A stretch of 64,000 nt of DNA from Apoderus coryli (Eukaryota; Arthropoda; Insecta; Coleoptera; Attelabidae): positions 6,076,001-6,140,000 of the forward strand of contig OU452204.1 of the NCBI GenBank assembly GCA_911728435.2, in the 5' to 3' direction. A model generated the notes under the pieces. It saw only the letters and a list, made by a program, of their open reading frames with translations. It was not told where the DNA came from and searched no databases. Below are positions 46,814 through 59,450 of this stretch, in pieces. How positions within the stretch are numbered: position 1 is the first letter of the stretch; each line of letters starts with the position of its first letter. The translations under genes and the position numbers were made by a program.

Positions 46814-48488
46814 CACAGTAAAAAATTGCGTGTTAAATTTAACACTCAATGGTGGTACATATAGGACCACACGCAATCGGGTATATTAACCAATCATTAA
46901 ATCTGGTAAAAATGATAATTTTGAGATGTTTATTTTATATCTGATGAGTGTAATTCTTTTAATTCATTGATAGGTACATTTACACTATCGCGTGTAAATT
47001 AACTAAATTACAGTGTTAATATTTACACTCAATGGGGTAAAATAAACAATGAGACTTGAAAGTAAACCACCTTTTAATAGTAATTTATGCCTAATTATTG
47101 TAAATATCATATTATTATAGTGCGAATTTCATTCCGTTTTGGGTGTGAATTTACTATAGCGGGTGTAACAATTTCTACCCAGGGTTAGTATATACTTTCC
47201 ACTTTGTTTACGTCAATTATCATTATCTATCAAAATAACCAGACATTTGAAATTTTATGTTAAAATTGTGCAAGATGTTTGTCATTATAAACCTTCGCTT
47301 AGTTTGATACATGATTGAATGACTTAATCAAAGCCGAAAGTACCAGCCCCTAATATAATATACTTACATTTTTCAAATCACTTGGGAAAAGGTTTCTGAA
47401 TGAATAATGACAATGTTGAATATACGATTTATTATTTATAAAACAAATTATAATTCAAATTATTTGGACAAAATGGCAACCTTAATATAGTACATAACCT
47501 GCTATGGTTTAACAATGTAGTAACCATAAACACTAAACAAAAATATGCTTTGCAACAACATAAAAGATTGAAAATCTCAAGTATTATCTATCGTTAATTA
47601 ATACGACTAATATAGGTACTACTTATCTAGTTGTTATTATAACTATTTAGTTGAACAAAATGACACCTTAATGGTATATAATACTATAATGGTATAAATA
47701 ACAATATACTACTATTATTACTAAACATAATTTCATTGATCACCATTGGGATCTCCTAAACTTTAAGAGTATAAGGTAAAAATCTGCAATCTGTTATTAT
47801 AATTATTTAAAAGTTACAAGGAACATAAATCTGTACCAATCCTATAATACCTAAGTATTTTGTTAAAAATCTACTTACTTACCTAGCTGTTTCTATTAGT
47901 TTCAATCTGTAGGTACTTACCCAATTTAACCAGATCCTGATAACACCCACTCTCATTTGGCACTTTGCAGAACTTTGCTTAATTTTTATATTATAGTTTA
48001 AATATAACTGACATAATTCTATTCTATTATGCAGTAATTCACAACGTAGAATGTAAGAGCAAAAAGCCGAAAAATCTCCGAATTAAATAAAAATATGAAA
48101 TGACATGTGACCTGCCGGCATTCAAGATTGAACTCTGTACCTTGTGTGTGTATGTTTGTCGTGTAAAAAAAAACAATTATAAAGCAAATTTTACACTCGG
48201 TGTGTTCAAACAACTTTTTAGAGGGGTTTATTGTACGCTGATATCGTGTTATTAATTGTTATTGTATTTAATTTTTCTCATAGAGTGTAAACTTATAATA
48301 AAATAACACCCATTCGACAAAATTAACTTTTAAGAGAGTTGAATTCACATGCAACTTTTATACCACAACTTTGGTCCTATATGAGTGTAAAATTGTGGTA
48401 AATTATATTGATCCGAGTGTTAAATTTAACACTACTTTTATTTACCACTGCAGAAATGATTTTTACCATGTCGATATTTTTTACTGTG
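46814..48488. mobile_element. 1.7-kb TA-flanked element with palindromic subterminal motifs
   Basis: Inverted termini cacagtaaaaaat (46814 on; inverse to 48488) are flanked by TA on both sides. Just inside each end is gtgttaaatttaacac. Variants of gtgtaaatt/acactcaatggtgg recur at about 46980-47050, 47140-47170 and 48180-48440. There is no transposase frame, so it is non-autonomous. Confidence 0.75.
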
Positions 48489-50210
48489 TATTAATTTCTA
48501 TTGTAACTAAACAATGCTAAGTCAATTCCATGTAAGACGTTTTACGAAAATTGTACTCCATCCTGTTCAAATAGCAAAAGTTTTCCAAATCAGTTACTCT
48601 ACTGCCAAAGGTCCAACAAAAATGAATGCGTCCTGAGAAGAGGTAAGACGGCTGTGCAGACGTCAACATTTAGAAACACTGATCACCTCTAAGTTGATCA
48701 AAAAGTTTAAGGGCAATTTCGATAGATATGTTCATGCCAAACGAAAAAGAGATAATCAAAAGAAATCAAAGAAAAAGAAGACAAAAATATCAAATATGCG
48801 TCGTAATGAACTTTATGCCAAATCCAAAACCGTTTACGAGTGAGTAGTGTGTGACATGATGCAGAGGAATATTGTTCCGACTTTTGTCATCGAAAGATAA
48901 TAATTGTAATAAACTATTAAATAGAGTTTGTTGTTCATTTATATGACTTCTATCAATCGAAACGCAATAGCTTACATTTTTTCCCATGTATATATTTTTA
49001 TCATTCTTTGTAAATATTTGGCGTTTAGGAGACTATCCCATTTTACCCAAGTCTCCCCTAAGAATAAACTTACTCGTTACGTTACGTACTGGGCTTATGC
49101 TATTGGTATTGCAAACTCGTTGCCAATCTGAGCAAGACATGACCTATACATAATATCAAACATTAATATTCACCTAACAACTTCATGATTAAATTTGGAA
49201 TATAAAAAGACACATGTGTTACTTGTAGATATACGACCAGGAAATGACATTTAGGCAATATTAATATCGTGGATATCCTATCGGAAGAAAGGAGACAAGC
49301 ACAATAATAATAAAATATAATTTTGTTATTTATTGTGTTGATGAGTTGTTGGTGTAATAACAATTCGTTCTACAACGCGACTCAACTATTAGTTATTTAT
49401 ATGTCTTTATGTATCTAATGAATAAATAATATAAACTTTGGTGCTTTAAAGGTGAAAAGTGTTGCGAGTTGAATACGAAGTGTTATAATTTAATGAAGGA
49501 AATTGGTGGTATTAATTACATGAAATGTTAAATACACTTGGACAATAATTTATTGTTAAACAACGAATTCTAATTTTTGTTGATCGGGCTTGTAAAACCA
49601 AACGAGACATTTTTTATTTGAAAGTTTGGTTGCAGCCCATCTAAACTTAATAATTTTCCTACATTACATCTATTAGATTTACGTATAAGAAAAAGATCTT
49701 ACTGTCTTTCTTATATAATAAACATCTGTTATTAGAAACAGTGAACATAAATTCAATTTTCATATTTATAGCTCTGGAAACAAAATGCACAGTATGAAGT
49801 TCCTTGTTAGCAGATGAATGAAATATCCTTCAAAATGCTATTTTCGAGAAAATCAAGATATTTCCAAATTATAGTCGCGGTTTTAGGTAAGATGTTTAGA
49901 GATGTTGGTTTTAAAATGGTTTTCAAATCCGGTTCAAGACTAGATCAGTCGGTAGGTAACCCAAAAAATAAAATAGAAACCACAGAAAGATCTGGTATAT
50001 ATGAAAATAGTTGTAAAGACTATTTATGGATAACTTGTGGCTGTACAGTTACGTTCTCGATTCTATTGTAATTATCTACTCACAAGAACAACATTTAATT
50101 TAATTTAGGATTTACGTTGAATTCTTAATTTGGTTAAAGAAATTCCAAATACTTGATGGAGTTGGCAAGAATGAATCGAAAAAGTAACTAGTAACAAAAT
50201 TTTTAATGAA

Positions 50211-50630
50211 ACCCTGTATTTAGTATTGGGGGTTTTTTATATTTGGCGTAACAAGTGATGAGTGGGTATTTTTATCAGCCCAGACTGGCTTAAAAAGAAC
50301 AAACGAATAGGTGTGAATTTCTCATTGAAATTATGTCTATATTTTTATAAAAATTCAAATATTTAAGAAACTGTCAGGTTTAGGTGAGATGTACTTTGAT
50401 GGAAGTTAGGTTTATTTTGAACGGGAAATCTAAAAATATATTCATATACAGGGCATTCCATTTAAAAAAAAACACATAACTATGGTTCATTTCTTATATT
50501 TGGGACACCCTGCATAGAATCACAATATTTTTAAAATGTAGCCATAAATCGTTTTTATCGAACCCATGGATAAAACTTTAAGGAAATTAAATAGTTTAGC
50601 CACAATATTCCGTGTCGTATGGCGTGAATA
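50211..50630. mobile_element. Solo arm of the 12601-15560 transposon family
   Basis: About 420 bp matching the right arm near 15170-15555, from accctgtatttagtattg to cgtgtcgtatggcgtgaata. It lacks both nested insertions, so it serves as an independent empty-site reference. The other arm and the centre are absent. Confidence 0.85.
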
Positions 50631-51429
50631 TATGATCTAGATGAAACGTAGATACGAGTATATTAGCCCTAAGCGAAAAGACAGTTTTATTTAATTAATA
50701 TTTTTAGTGTGTTTCTAGAAGTAAACGATGTGTATTATTTAAAATATTAATTATTAATATATGGATATACGGAAATGTTTATAGAGTATAAAAATAATTA
50801 ATAGTACCTAATTAAATATTCATATAAACAATATTATATCGTACTGTATGCTATTTGTTTAATTATATGACCAGATACCAATTTTGCGCAGGCCATATCA
50901 CACACCACATAGAGTTATCAGTATTATAATTATCAATTACATTAATTTTACAAATAACGTTTCTCAGAAATAATGCCACACACATTGACGATCAATGGGA
51001 TTTAGTATCTAATAAATTTGTTGTATGTCCTAATCAAAATCACGTCATTGGAAATATTTTAAATATGTTTTTTGATAATTTTCACAAAGGATTTGTTTCC
51101 ATAATATTCTATAATTCTCATTTAAAAATTATTTATAATTGCAACTTAGCTTAATCTTCTTGAAGAAGAAGAGTTTGCAAAGAAAATATGAAGGCATATA
51201 GGCATTAAGGTACGTATCCCCCAAAGCAACTATTGCTTATGTATATGTTGCACAAATTCCAGAATATTCAACCAAGAGACAACATAGATAAACATTTGGT
51301 CTCCACCAGGGCAACGAGAAAAACAAAACAAAAAAACTTAACTCCACAATAATATAACAAATATTAAAACATTATGTCTTAAAAAAAAATCCTAATTTAT
51401 AATTATTTTCATTTTAATACTATTCTTCC

Positions 51430-51950
51430 TTCTTCCTCAGCCTTCTTTCGTCCACTCCTGAACATAGGCCTTTCCTAATTCCTTCCACTGATCTCTGTCC
51501 TTTGCCTTTTGATACCAATTTCCCAAATCATCCGTCCATCTTAGCGGAGGTCTACCTATACTTCTTTTCGATTCTCTTGGTCTCCATCTTGCTACTCTCA
51601 ATGTCCATCTCTCGTCTTGTAGTCTTGCGACATGACCTGCCCATTTCCATTTCATCTCTGCAATTTTTTCAACAATGTCCTTAACCTTTGTTCTTCTACG
51701 GATTTCTTCGTTTCTTACTTTGTCTCTCAAAGTGATACCAAGCATTGACCTTTCCATTGCCCTCTCCATCACTCGTAATCTATGGGCACTTGACTGGGTA
51801 AGCGCAATTGTTTCCATTCCATATGTGTTAAAAACTTGTCGTCTCAAATTTATCGGAATATCATAGTTTCTTAATATGTGTGACAGTTTCCCAAATGCAG
51901 CCCAAGAAAGTTTTATTCGCTTTGTGACTTCTCTCAACTTGTTTGTACTG
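51430..51950 (-). pseudogene. RTE-like LINE, RT C-terminal region, 166 codons open
   Basis: This minus-strand frame starts within the protein: KLSHILRNYDIPINLRRQVF, then GMETIALTQ, RAMERSMLGITLRDKVRN, MKWKWAGHVARL and a SIGRPPLRWTDD segment ending in a stop at 51437. It is the conserved C-terminal module of RTE-class LINE proteins. The frame is fully open and the protein end is natural. The RT core is missing (5' truncation near 51950), as is typical after incomplete target-primed insertion. It is a different subfamily from the 11142 fragment. Confidence 0.88.
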
Positions 51951-52552
51951 TACTATTCACATGAACTAAATCTGACATAATTGTTTTTAAATGACACAAG
52001 TTGACAGACTTGGTATTCGAATATGTCTATTTTACGATCGTTACCATCTAGGTTCTCGGCGTCGGCATTTAATGATAATTTTAAAAGACCAATCATGCCA
52101 TACCTATTGGCCAATGGTACAAAAAGTACGTGCACTGCAAAAGGTTAATGATTAAAATTTGAGGAAAGTGGATCTGTTTACGATATAAAAGTACCTTTGT
52201 CTTAACCGATCAGCAGGAAATATTACAGCTTTGCAATCCTGTAAACTCGAGTCGTCGTCATTCCTAACAAGTTGTTATTCCGACAGCAGTTAACACTTCA
52301 TATTCATGAAATAACTTTAATTACATCCAATAGAGATCGAATGCATCGCAACCTCAGAATTTGGTTAAAGAAAATCTTCAAGTTATCCATGGGAAACCGA
52401 TACATTAATTACTTACTGTGTGGTGTTCAATTTCTACATAATTATACTTGAAATATGTGTTTTATGTTTCTGGTTGGAAGCTGACTAAAATGAAGACTGT
52501 AACAATGATCCAAGATTTTTTGTTCTACAAAACACTTTTTCAATCTCGACGG

Positions 52553-52645
52553 AAAAACAATAATCTGGTCAGGATCACTGGCCACTGTGATTTAAAGGGG
52601 AATGAAATGGCCGACTCTCTGGCAAGAGAAGGGGCTGAAGGAGAC
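52553..52645 (+). pseudogene. RNase H fragment from a retroelement
   Basis: NNLVRITGHCDLKGNEMADS then LAREGAE matches the C-terminal RNase H motif (GH-GI-GNE-AD-LA--GA) with the catalytic His and Asp in place. Only about 30 codons are recognisable. Confidence 0.65.
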
Positions 52646-54178
52646 TGTTTACACTTTTGACAAAATCACCCAGGTTCGGTACATTTCTGTTTTCTATTGA
52701 TGCACTACTGTAATTATTGTAAACAAAGTTCTTGATGATTTCTTTAAATGTTTAGTTTAAATTCCCTATTTACTTACTTATCTAGGTTGTTTTGTGACTG
52801 AAGTTGGGGGTGTAGCGTTAGTATTCTTAGTTCCAAGTCACCTCCAACGTTCACTCTTTTTAAATCTTCTAGAATTTGCAGTTTTATTTAACTTAATCCT
52901 TTTTCAATATTACCTAGTAGTAACGGTTTCCCTATATTGAATTTAATGGCTGTCCAAGTGACAAATTGAGCTTAAGTATTTATCATACACGCCTCTAAAA
53001 TTCAAATGGATAAATGTCATTTCATTTTTTTTTCTCTTTGCTTCTACATATTTAATACGTATCGATATATTGGTTCTCGATTTACATACATTTTGGAGAA
53101 CGATACGTACGCACATAAAATATAAACAAAATGTACACCATGACCAATTGCGCAGTCATTCGATTGAAAACAAAATATATTTTGTTTTGTTATTTTTCTT
53201 TTTTCCTGCACACTCACTTTTTGCGGTGGTAATTAAATATCGATATGTCGGTTGTGGTACGGTTTAAAATTGGCGACAAATTCTCTCGTTCCATAGCGTA
53301 ACTCAAAAAAGATATTCAGAACAAGAGCATAGATATACCTACCTAATATATAGGGGTAATGATCTGGAAGAAATTCAAAATGAAGGGGCCATGATGAGTT
53401 TTTTAACAGACATTCACCGTGAGAATACTATATGCCTAACTTATCTTGTACACACTGCAAGTTAGATTGATACGTCATTTCTACCACGTGGTCGGTTTTT
53501 TTGGCCCAAAAGTTCAGACTGCTTTACGAACTTAATTATTTTACTGTGTGAGCTATTGCTCGAGGTCATCAATAAGGCAGATTGTAATTCCTCCAAAGGA
53601 TCATATAATGATCAAATTTAGATCATGACCCCAACTAAGCTGGTTTTGGTTGACATTAAATAGAAATCTTTCAAAAAAATTAATAATCTTCACAAACAAT
53701 AAAATCTCTAAGTGGTCCCCTTCTATGGTGTGCCCTTGAATTGAATTGTATAAGATAAAGATTCAAATGCGATTGAATAGTTTATAATCCTGATACACAT
53801 TAGTTAAAGGAAGATGTTTTCAAAGCCTCCAACTTCCGTTCTAAGTAATAGTGCCTTATATTAAACATTCATATAAAATGAAGTTCATATCCAATCAATT
53901 AGTGTTGCCATTACTTAGCGGTGAGGTGGATTGGCTTTGCGAGATTATTCACTAGTATTGTTTTTGTCGTTTTGTTGAACCTTGTTATTTAATTTAAACC
54001 AATTTTTACACATATGAAGGAAGTTTCATTTCAAAATTCGAACCTAATACCCAAAGGAAAAAAAAGTAATTAAAATTCACTAGTATAATACATTATAGAG
54101 AAATGTGATGAATTGTTTAAGGCTTCGCGGTTGCCCACTGAGTAATTATAGTTTTTCAAATTATTAGGCAGTTGCCTA

Positions 54179-54264
54179 GTAGAATTTCTGTTCAACGTTT
54201 CGTCAATACCAGTGGTGGGTATCTTCATGATTAGTGTTGGCGAAACGCTCAGAAAAAATTCTAC
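54179..54264. mobile_element. Small fold-back element with hammerhead-like cores, family G
   Basis: Arms gtagaatttctgttcaacg-tttcg (54179-54202) and cgaaacgctcagaaaaaatt-ctac (54241-54264) are imperfect inverted copies. On the minus strand the interior reads AUGAAGA, helix AUACC/GGUAU, GACGAAACGUU, a hammerhead layout with C3 replaced. Confidence 0.5.
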
Positions 54265-55571
54265 AAGCGGACAGCCAAATGAATCCGTGAACCGCAATTA
54301 CTTTTATTAAAAAGTATTTCGATCTGTGTCGTATCATCAATAGTCTTTTTCATTAGAGTGTTGAAAAAAATTTACTGTTCCATGTTGTTGTTGTTCCAAA
54401 GTTGTAGAATTCGAGTTTAGAATATTGTCCCATTATTGCTCTACATACATCAACTTTGATGAAAACAAACAAAAACATTGATTGGACCCATCTGATTTCT
54501 ATTTCAACGGTCAGACATTTATTTAGAGGGAAATTCCTGCAAAACCGTTCACTTATGACCTATAAAAAGTGTATTACTTTTTTAAGCAAAAATGAACAGG
54601 GAATAAAAAAAATAAAAAAATATATTTGTTCCAGTGGGGATAAAAAGTAGCATGTTGGTTGAAATATTGGCTATAGGTCAATTTCTCGCTTGAGTTCGTT
54701 GGCGGTTCAAATCGGAAAGTTAAAGTGCAAATAGCGGCCTGTCAAAATTTAAAAAAATCATATTTTTTGTCATTGTTAATAGAAAATAGCAATGTTACTT
54801 ATTATCAAACTATAGAGCACCTAAATCTTTTTCATAAAGTAAAAAAATTAAAAAAACAGCTCCACCTGTAATTATTTTTGACAAATGAACACCAACTTGG
54901 TGAAAGAACAAGGCCGTATACTTAAGTATGTATAGTATAATGGGTATATCACGTTAAAATAACTATCAAGATAACAATTTGGTGACTGTCAGAATATTCT
55001 ATTATTTATTTATTAATAATTGTTTGTTTCAGGACTAAGTATAAATCGAAAATCTACTTTTCCGACTGGCTGCCAACGGGATTTTTATTCTTGTGGCAAA
55101 TGAGCAAAATTGGAAATAATAGTAATGCCGCTAGCTCTCGTATTATAAAATAATATAAACCACATATATCTAATATTATCACGTTATATAGAGAAATTGT
55201 TCTTTTTTTGCCCTATTCTCTGGTGTGTCGATCATAAATTATCCCAGCATACACTATAAACACACAGAGTTGAAAAAGTGGTTTCCGTGTGCCATCGTTT
55301 TGTGTATTGTCGTTTATGTGTCTATATAATGCACTATTTCACTGATTTATGTTTATTGGCACTTCCAGTAATAATACTCATTCTGAACCATATAATGTAG
55401 TACCTATAGATCTATGAGGTTTTCTGAAAAAAACGTGCTACAAAAGCGTGGACTGCAGACTAGGTTATATTTATATACGCTCTTACTTTTTTCATCCCAC
55501 TAAATTACTATTACCCTGTTTCATAATTTATTTAGTTGTTTCTTCAAGTAGATTTATATTTTTTTAAGCAA

Positions 55572-55634
55572 GTTATTCGCTAGATTCGAACCCAAGAACT
55601 TCCGCAAGCAAGCGCACGCTCTATAAAAAACACC
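55572..55634 (-). repeat. tRNA-like tail of the dispersed repeat, copy 2
   Basis: Minus strand: tatagagcgtgcgcttgctt, gcggaagttcttgggttcgaatc. Same position relative to the repeat body as 37151-37618, but without the LINE interruption. The B-box is good and the acceptor stem does not form. Confidence 0.5.
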
Positions 55635-55764
55635 AAAACTCCTTATTAAATTACTTCATTATATATTCTATTAAACGTTGTAGGTTCCAAAAATTGTAAA
55701 CGCAATTTTCTCGAGAATTATGGACGTAAATATCAAAAGTAACCTATCCCTGTAAAGCAGTTAA

Positions 55765-57165
55765 CCCATTAGTGCCCGTAATTTTTGTTTGTTTTAATTA
55801 GAACAAAAACACGTTAGTTGCTGTTTATATATGTGAAATAACATTGTATACGCAAAATTTAAAATTTATTTATAATAAAAGTACCAAAAAAATAGTGGCA
55901 CATAAATGTGCCACCAGGCACATACAGTAACATAAGAGAAACATTACATAAATATTTAAAACTAAATATTTTTTGAATAATTACATCAGTTATTGATAAA
56001 TATAATAAAAAGGTATGTTCTATGGAAATTTCTAAAGTATGTTTTTGGGTGCAGGGCTACTTTGCAGGTATTACACTCAAAACTGGTGCGGTTAGAACAT
56101 GTTTTACATTTTGTCTATGTTTCACTACTTTGGACTATCAAGTGATTTTGTTCATTCAAACGTAACTAATTGACAATTGGTGATAATGCGCTTGATGATG
56201 GCCCTGGTTTCATTGAAGGGTGCCCATAAATATAAAGCAATAAGTTGCCGTCTGAATTCAAGTAGCGGCATATTATTGTTTTCACACCTTCTCCATAATA
56301 GCCAATCTTGTAGATTAGGTTGATCAATTGAACAACTGAAGAAAGACCACCACTACTGTTTAGTCCTTATTGAAATTCCATAGCTAGACAGACCTGATCA
56401 TTCAAAATCGACGCCTCCCATATTTTTGTTATAAGCGGCATTTGAATATGAATTTTACTTTTTTTAGTTATAGAATATCTCTACATTTTTCAAAGGAAGC
56501 ATATGATTACAGCAGTTTGATAATACAGTTACAATGGAATTATCATTCCCCGCACAAGTACTAAATTTCCATCGGTTTTGATTTACATTGTTCCTCGGCT
56601 TGTTTTAGCAACAAATTATACTCAGACATATTTGATTCTTTTGATTTTTTCCGTAAAGTACCAGTAATAATTTCTAAATTGCGTACTGAACGTAATAAAT
56701 ACCTACTGGTGCGTGTTTGACAGTTCAAATACTAAAAATAGAACAAGGCCAACTGCGCATGCATATCTTTGAAATAGACATCATGTCTGCCCACTGGCAC
56801 GTTTATGTGCCAATGGTTTTTTTTTCCTTCATAATAAAATTTATGTTATAAAAAAACGTATGGTTTTGTTGAATATCGTTACAATGAATATTTATCAATA
56901 ACAAAATGAAAAATGTAACAGCTAGTAAAGTAATTAAAAGTAGAAAAAAAGTGTATATTTACATCAGTGCAGACAGGTGTAGTAAGATGCTTCAGAGTGG
57001 GTTAGGTGTTCATTAATTTCTCAAAAATCAAGCACTGTAAAGTCTTAAAAAAAATTATGACCTGTAAATAACTACGCAAGGAACAGTTCAGTATGTATCT
57101 AGAACAGCTCAGTTTGGGGAGTTTTGAAAAAAATAAAAGAAAATAACGCTGGCACATTTAATGGG
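55765..57165. mobile_element. piggyBac-like element relic (1.4 kb) at a TTAA site
   Basis: TTAA (55761-55764), then cccattagtgcc, and at the other end ggcacatttaatggg followed by TTAA (57166-57169). CCC-starting inverted ends plus TTAA duplication are diagnostic of piggyBac. Most of the transposase is gone. Confidence 0.9.
56013..56109 (-). pseudogene. piggyBac transposase C-terminal cysteine-rich domain
   Basis: Minus-strand frame CKTCSNRTSFECNTCKVALH, followed by a Pro-Lys and a His, matches the CxxC...CxxC...C/H zinc domain at the end of piggyBac transposases. The catalytic domain is not recognisable in the rest of the element. Confidence 0.78.
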
Positions 57166-57399
57166 TTAAAAAATGCTTTCAAATGATGTATTACTCGACT
57201 GCTATTTGAAGGTTGTATCCACCCATATCACAGGGTTAAAGCGATTTCAACCAAATACTAGCCCAAACTCATATACCAAAATTTAGCTCAATTGGTTAAA
57301 GCGTTTTGGCGCTGTCGTGGAAGAATACATACAGACAAAAATCTAGAAATTGCCATGACGCGCCGGCATTGTCCAAAGAGTTATAATTAGTTGGTTGCA

Positions 57400-57830
57400 C
57401 TGGAGAAAATTTGGAAGAGAGGGTAGAAAGGCGGCGGCAGTCTTAAACGATAGGCTAGTTCAGGGAAATTTAGTCACTAAGCACGCTACAGTGGAGAGAA
57501 CAATTCTGTCACTATTGAGCGTACCGTAGAGTTTGAGAACATTTGAATTTGCACGATATTAATGAATGTTCACGCCTTCAGATGATTAAGAAATTGGAAA
57601 CTAAATTTGGATCAACGTTAAATAAAGGCAGACCTGTTCATCGAAGGTCAACGACAACCGTGCGCCAAGAACCAAACTTATCGACACAAAAACTGGCAGC
57701 TGCCTTAAATGTTACGAAATCGTCGGTACTTCGAATCCGTCACAACAACAACAAGCACTAAAGGCTACTGGTTGTAGATATAATGAATAAATTGCAAGTA
57801 ATCTTATTCTCAGATGAGGCATTTTCACCT
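57400..57830 (+). pseudogene. Mariner-related transposase N-terminal relic
   Basis: The open frame NECSRLQMIKKLETKFGSTL continues to KGRPVHRRSTTTVRQEPNLS and KLAAALNVTKSSVLRI, a helix-turn-helix DNA-binding region. In the next frame VILFSDEAF gives the second catalytic Asp box. It ends shortly afterwards in stops. Confidence 0.6.
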
Positions 57831-58401
57831 TAATGGTCATTTTAATAGTGTATTTTTCTTGAACCTTGTTGCAATTTTGCAAGAAAGAAAAAGAACTTAA
57901 TGGTCATGTCGATACTACTAAAAATGGCCGCTATTGGTCTTCCGAAAATCCAAGGCTGGGAACTTTTTGCAGGAAAATTGATTTCTCGCAGAGGCCTCCT
58001 GTTATTTTTATTTATGGAGATATCTTAAAAATCTAGTGTAAGAACAATATTTCCAATTTCCAAGAATGTTTGTAATTTCTACTAATAAATTTGTTACAAA
58101 TAATCGGCTTGTTTTGTTGTTTCATTCATATGATGAGTAATTTAAGATCCTATTGCAATCAATCTTTTAGAAAAAGTTTTTGAGTAAAATAAAATATTGA
58201 TTAATTCATTATTAGCAAACAATACAAATGTGAGTAATTATGTTTTCTATTTGGAAATCATTGTTTAGAGTTTATTAATCATGAAAATATTAGAGGTTAT
58301 TAGGTTAAGTAGAAAATACGTTAATTTTTAACAACAAACAACTTAATTTAATTTAAAGAAGTAGTCCATGATAAAGTGGAGTTGAATGATGTAAGTAATT
58401 C

Positions 58402-58508
58402 AGGAAATAAAAGTCTACCTCCACAAAATCAATTTAATACATTTCTCTACAAATTATTTTTTAACCAAACATGTTTCGGAAGCACAACAGCTCCATCATC
58501 GGTGGTTA
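58402..58508 (-). repeat. Hammerhead element family A, partial copy
   Basis: Begins aggaaataaaagtctacctc and ends with the hammerhead motif. Same layout as the 2122-2220 copy. The far end is not found. Confidence 0.65.
58462..58508 (-). ncRNA. Hammerhead ribozyme-like motif, family A, core mutated
   Basis: Minus strand: CCGAUGA (U4 changed to C), extra U, helix II GGAGC/GCUUCC with one bulge, GAA, ACAUGU, H17 = U, six-pair helix I UGGUUA/UAACCA. Helices good, core defective. Confidence 0.5.
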
Positions 58509-59340
58509 GTGAACTTACGAAAAGCTATTAATCATTATTAGTTGTATCTTATTTTATGAGAAATGCATTAATTCCATTACGTGAAAACAAAAATGTTTTC
58601 TTTTGTTTTTATGTTTAAAGTCAACTAAAATTTTAACAATGTACATATTTGGTTTGTATTATTACTTAAAAATATAATAAAATTGCATTCATTTTTGTCA
58701 GTTTTACCGCAATACTCCTCAGTAAATGTAGTTTCTCAGGTTAAATTTAGCCAGTACTAGTGGTCGACACCTTTACGAGTTATCATCAACAGTAGTGAGC
58801 ACAATATCGATTACTGTTAAAAATATCGACTACTGTTGTTGTAATTGTAATAACTCTAGAAACTCCAGTACCTTGATTGTATTCCAATATTGCATAAAAC
58901 TAACATGATGTCAGTGAGAGACAGTTAGTTATGAGTTATGGTCTGCAGTAGAAAGAGTAAGAGCAGTATTTGGTTTTAGTATTTTAAAATGTATTAAATG
59001 GGTTAAAACGCTTTTCTATAATCTATAATGACAGTGATTAAGAAAACCAATTTAACCAATAATGATAGAGAATTTTAGTGATATATTATCAGCTACATAA
59101 ATCATACAAAATAGTAGTTAACGATTTTTAATCATTGACTCGGCCGTTTATTCATATTCCTGCTTTAGTGCACCGACGAAGAGCATCAAATACACACTTA
59201 TTTGACAAATCACCTAAACTAATGACATTTTCTAAGGATCATTACAAAAAACCCTATTGAATATTATTTTACTGGCGAATTAAAAAAACTCGGTGCGGTA
59301 GCTGTTGGTCTATAAGTGCTTATCAACAAAGTGGACTTAC

Positions 59341-59450
59341 CCATTAAAGGGATACCCGGCGAAGGCTGTATCGTAGGGGTGATAAACTGTGGGGTAGGGC
59401 CAGCCGGCTGCTCCTGCGGCCAGATTTTCTTTCAATTCTAACCCTGCGGC
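59341..59450 (-). CDS. mirr: mirror (Iroquois homeobox) exon upstream of the homeobox
   Basis: This 110-nt exon of an Iroquois-class transcription factor is preceded on the minus strand by a TTTGTTGCAG acceptor and followed by a GTAAGT donor. It encodes a stretch beginning AAGLELKENL, running through WPYPTVYHPYD and ending AGYPFNG. That is the conserved segment Iroquois proteins carry just before the homeodomain. It ends two bases into a Gly codon, which is completed by the first base of the exon at 30639, so the two exons join in frame as ...PFNGYGMDL.... The exon is too short for an ATG-based ORF search and has no start codon. The N-terminal exons must lie beyond 64000. Iroquois proteins are nuclear TALE homeodomain regulators of dorsal/ventral and sensory-field patterning in insects. 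Confidence 0.93.

Larger units (their letters stand above)
55640..57345 (-). repeat. Dispersed repeat with tRNA-like tail, copy 2 body (split by piggyBac)
   Basis: 55640-55760 and 57170-57345 match, inverted, the contiguous copy at 36830-37130. The join ctgtaaagcag / aaaatgcttt is continuous in that copy with ATAA in place of the TTAA site. Confidence 0.8.
30640..59340 (-). other. mirr: mirr giant intron (about 28.7 kb)
   Basis: This phase-2 intron is bounded by GTAAGT (59340 side) and TTTGTTTCAG (30640 side). Much of its recognisable content is mobile DNA, itemised below: a full-length transposon with an intact frame, a piggyBac relic, LINE, RTE and mariner fragments, hammerhead-like motifs and small inverted-repeat elements. 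A few higher-complexity, repeat-free stretches, notably 38140-38820, are candidate regulatory DNA. Iroquois genes are known for large, regulator-rich surroundings. Confidence 0.88.
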
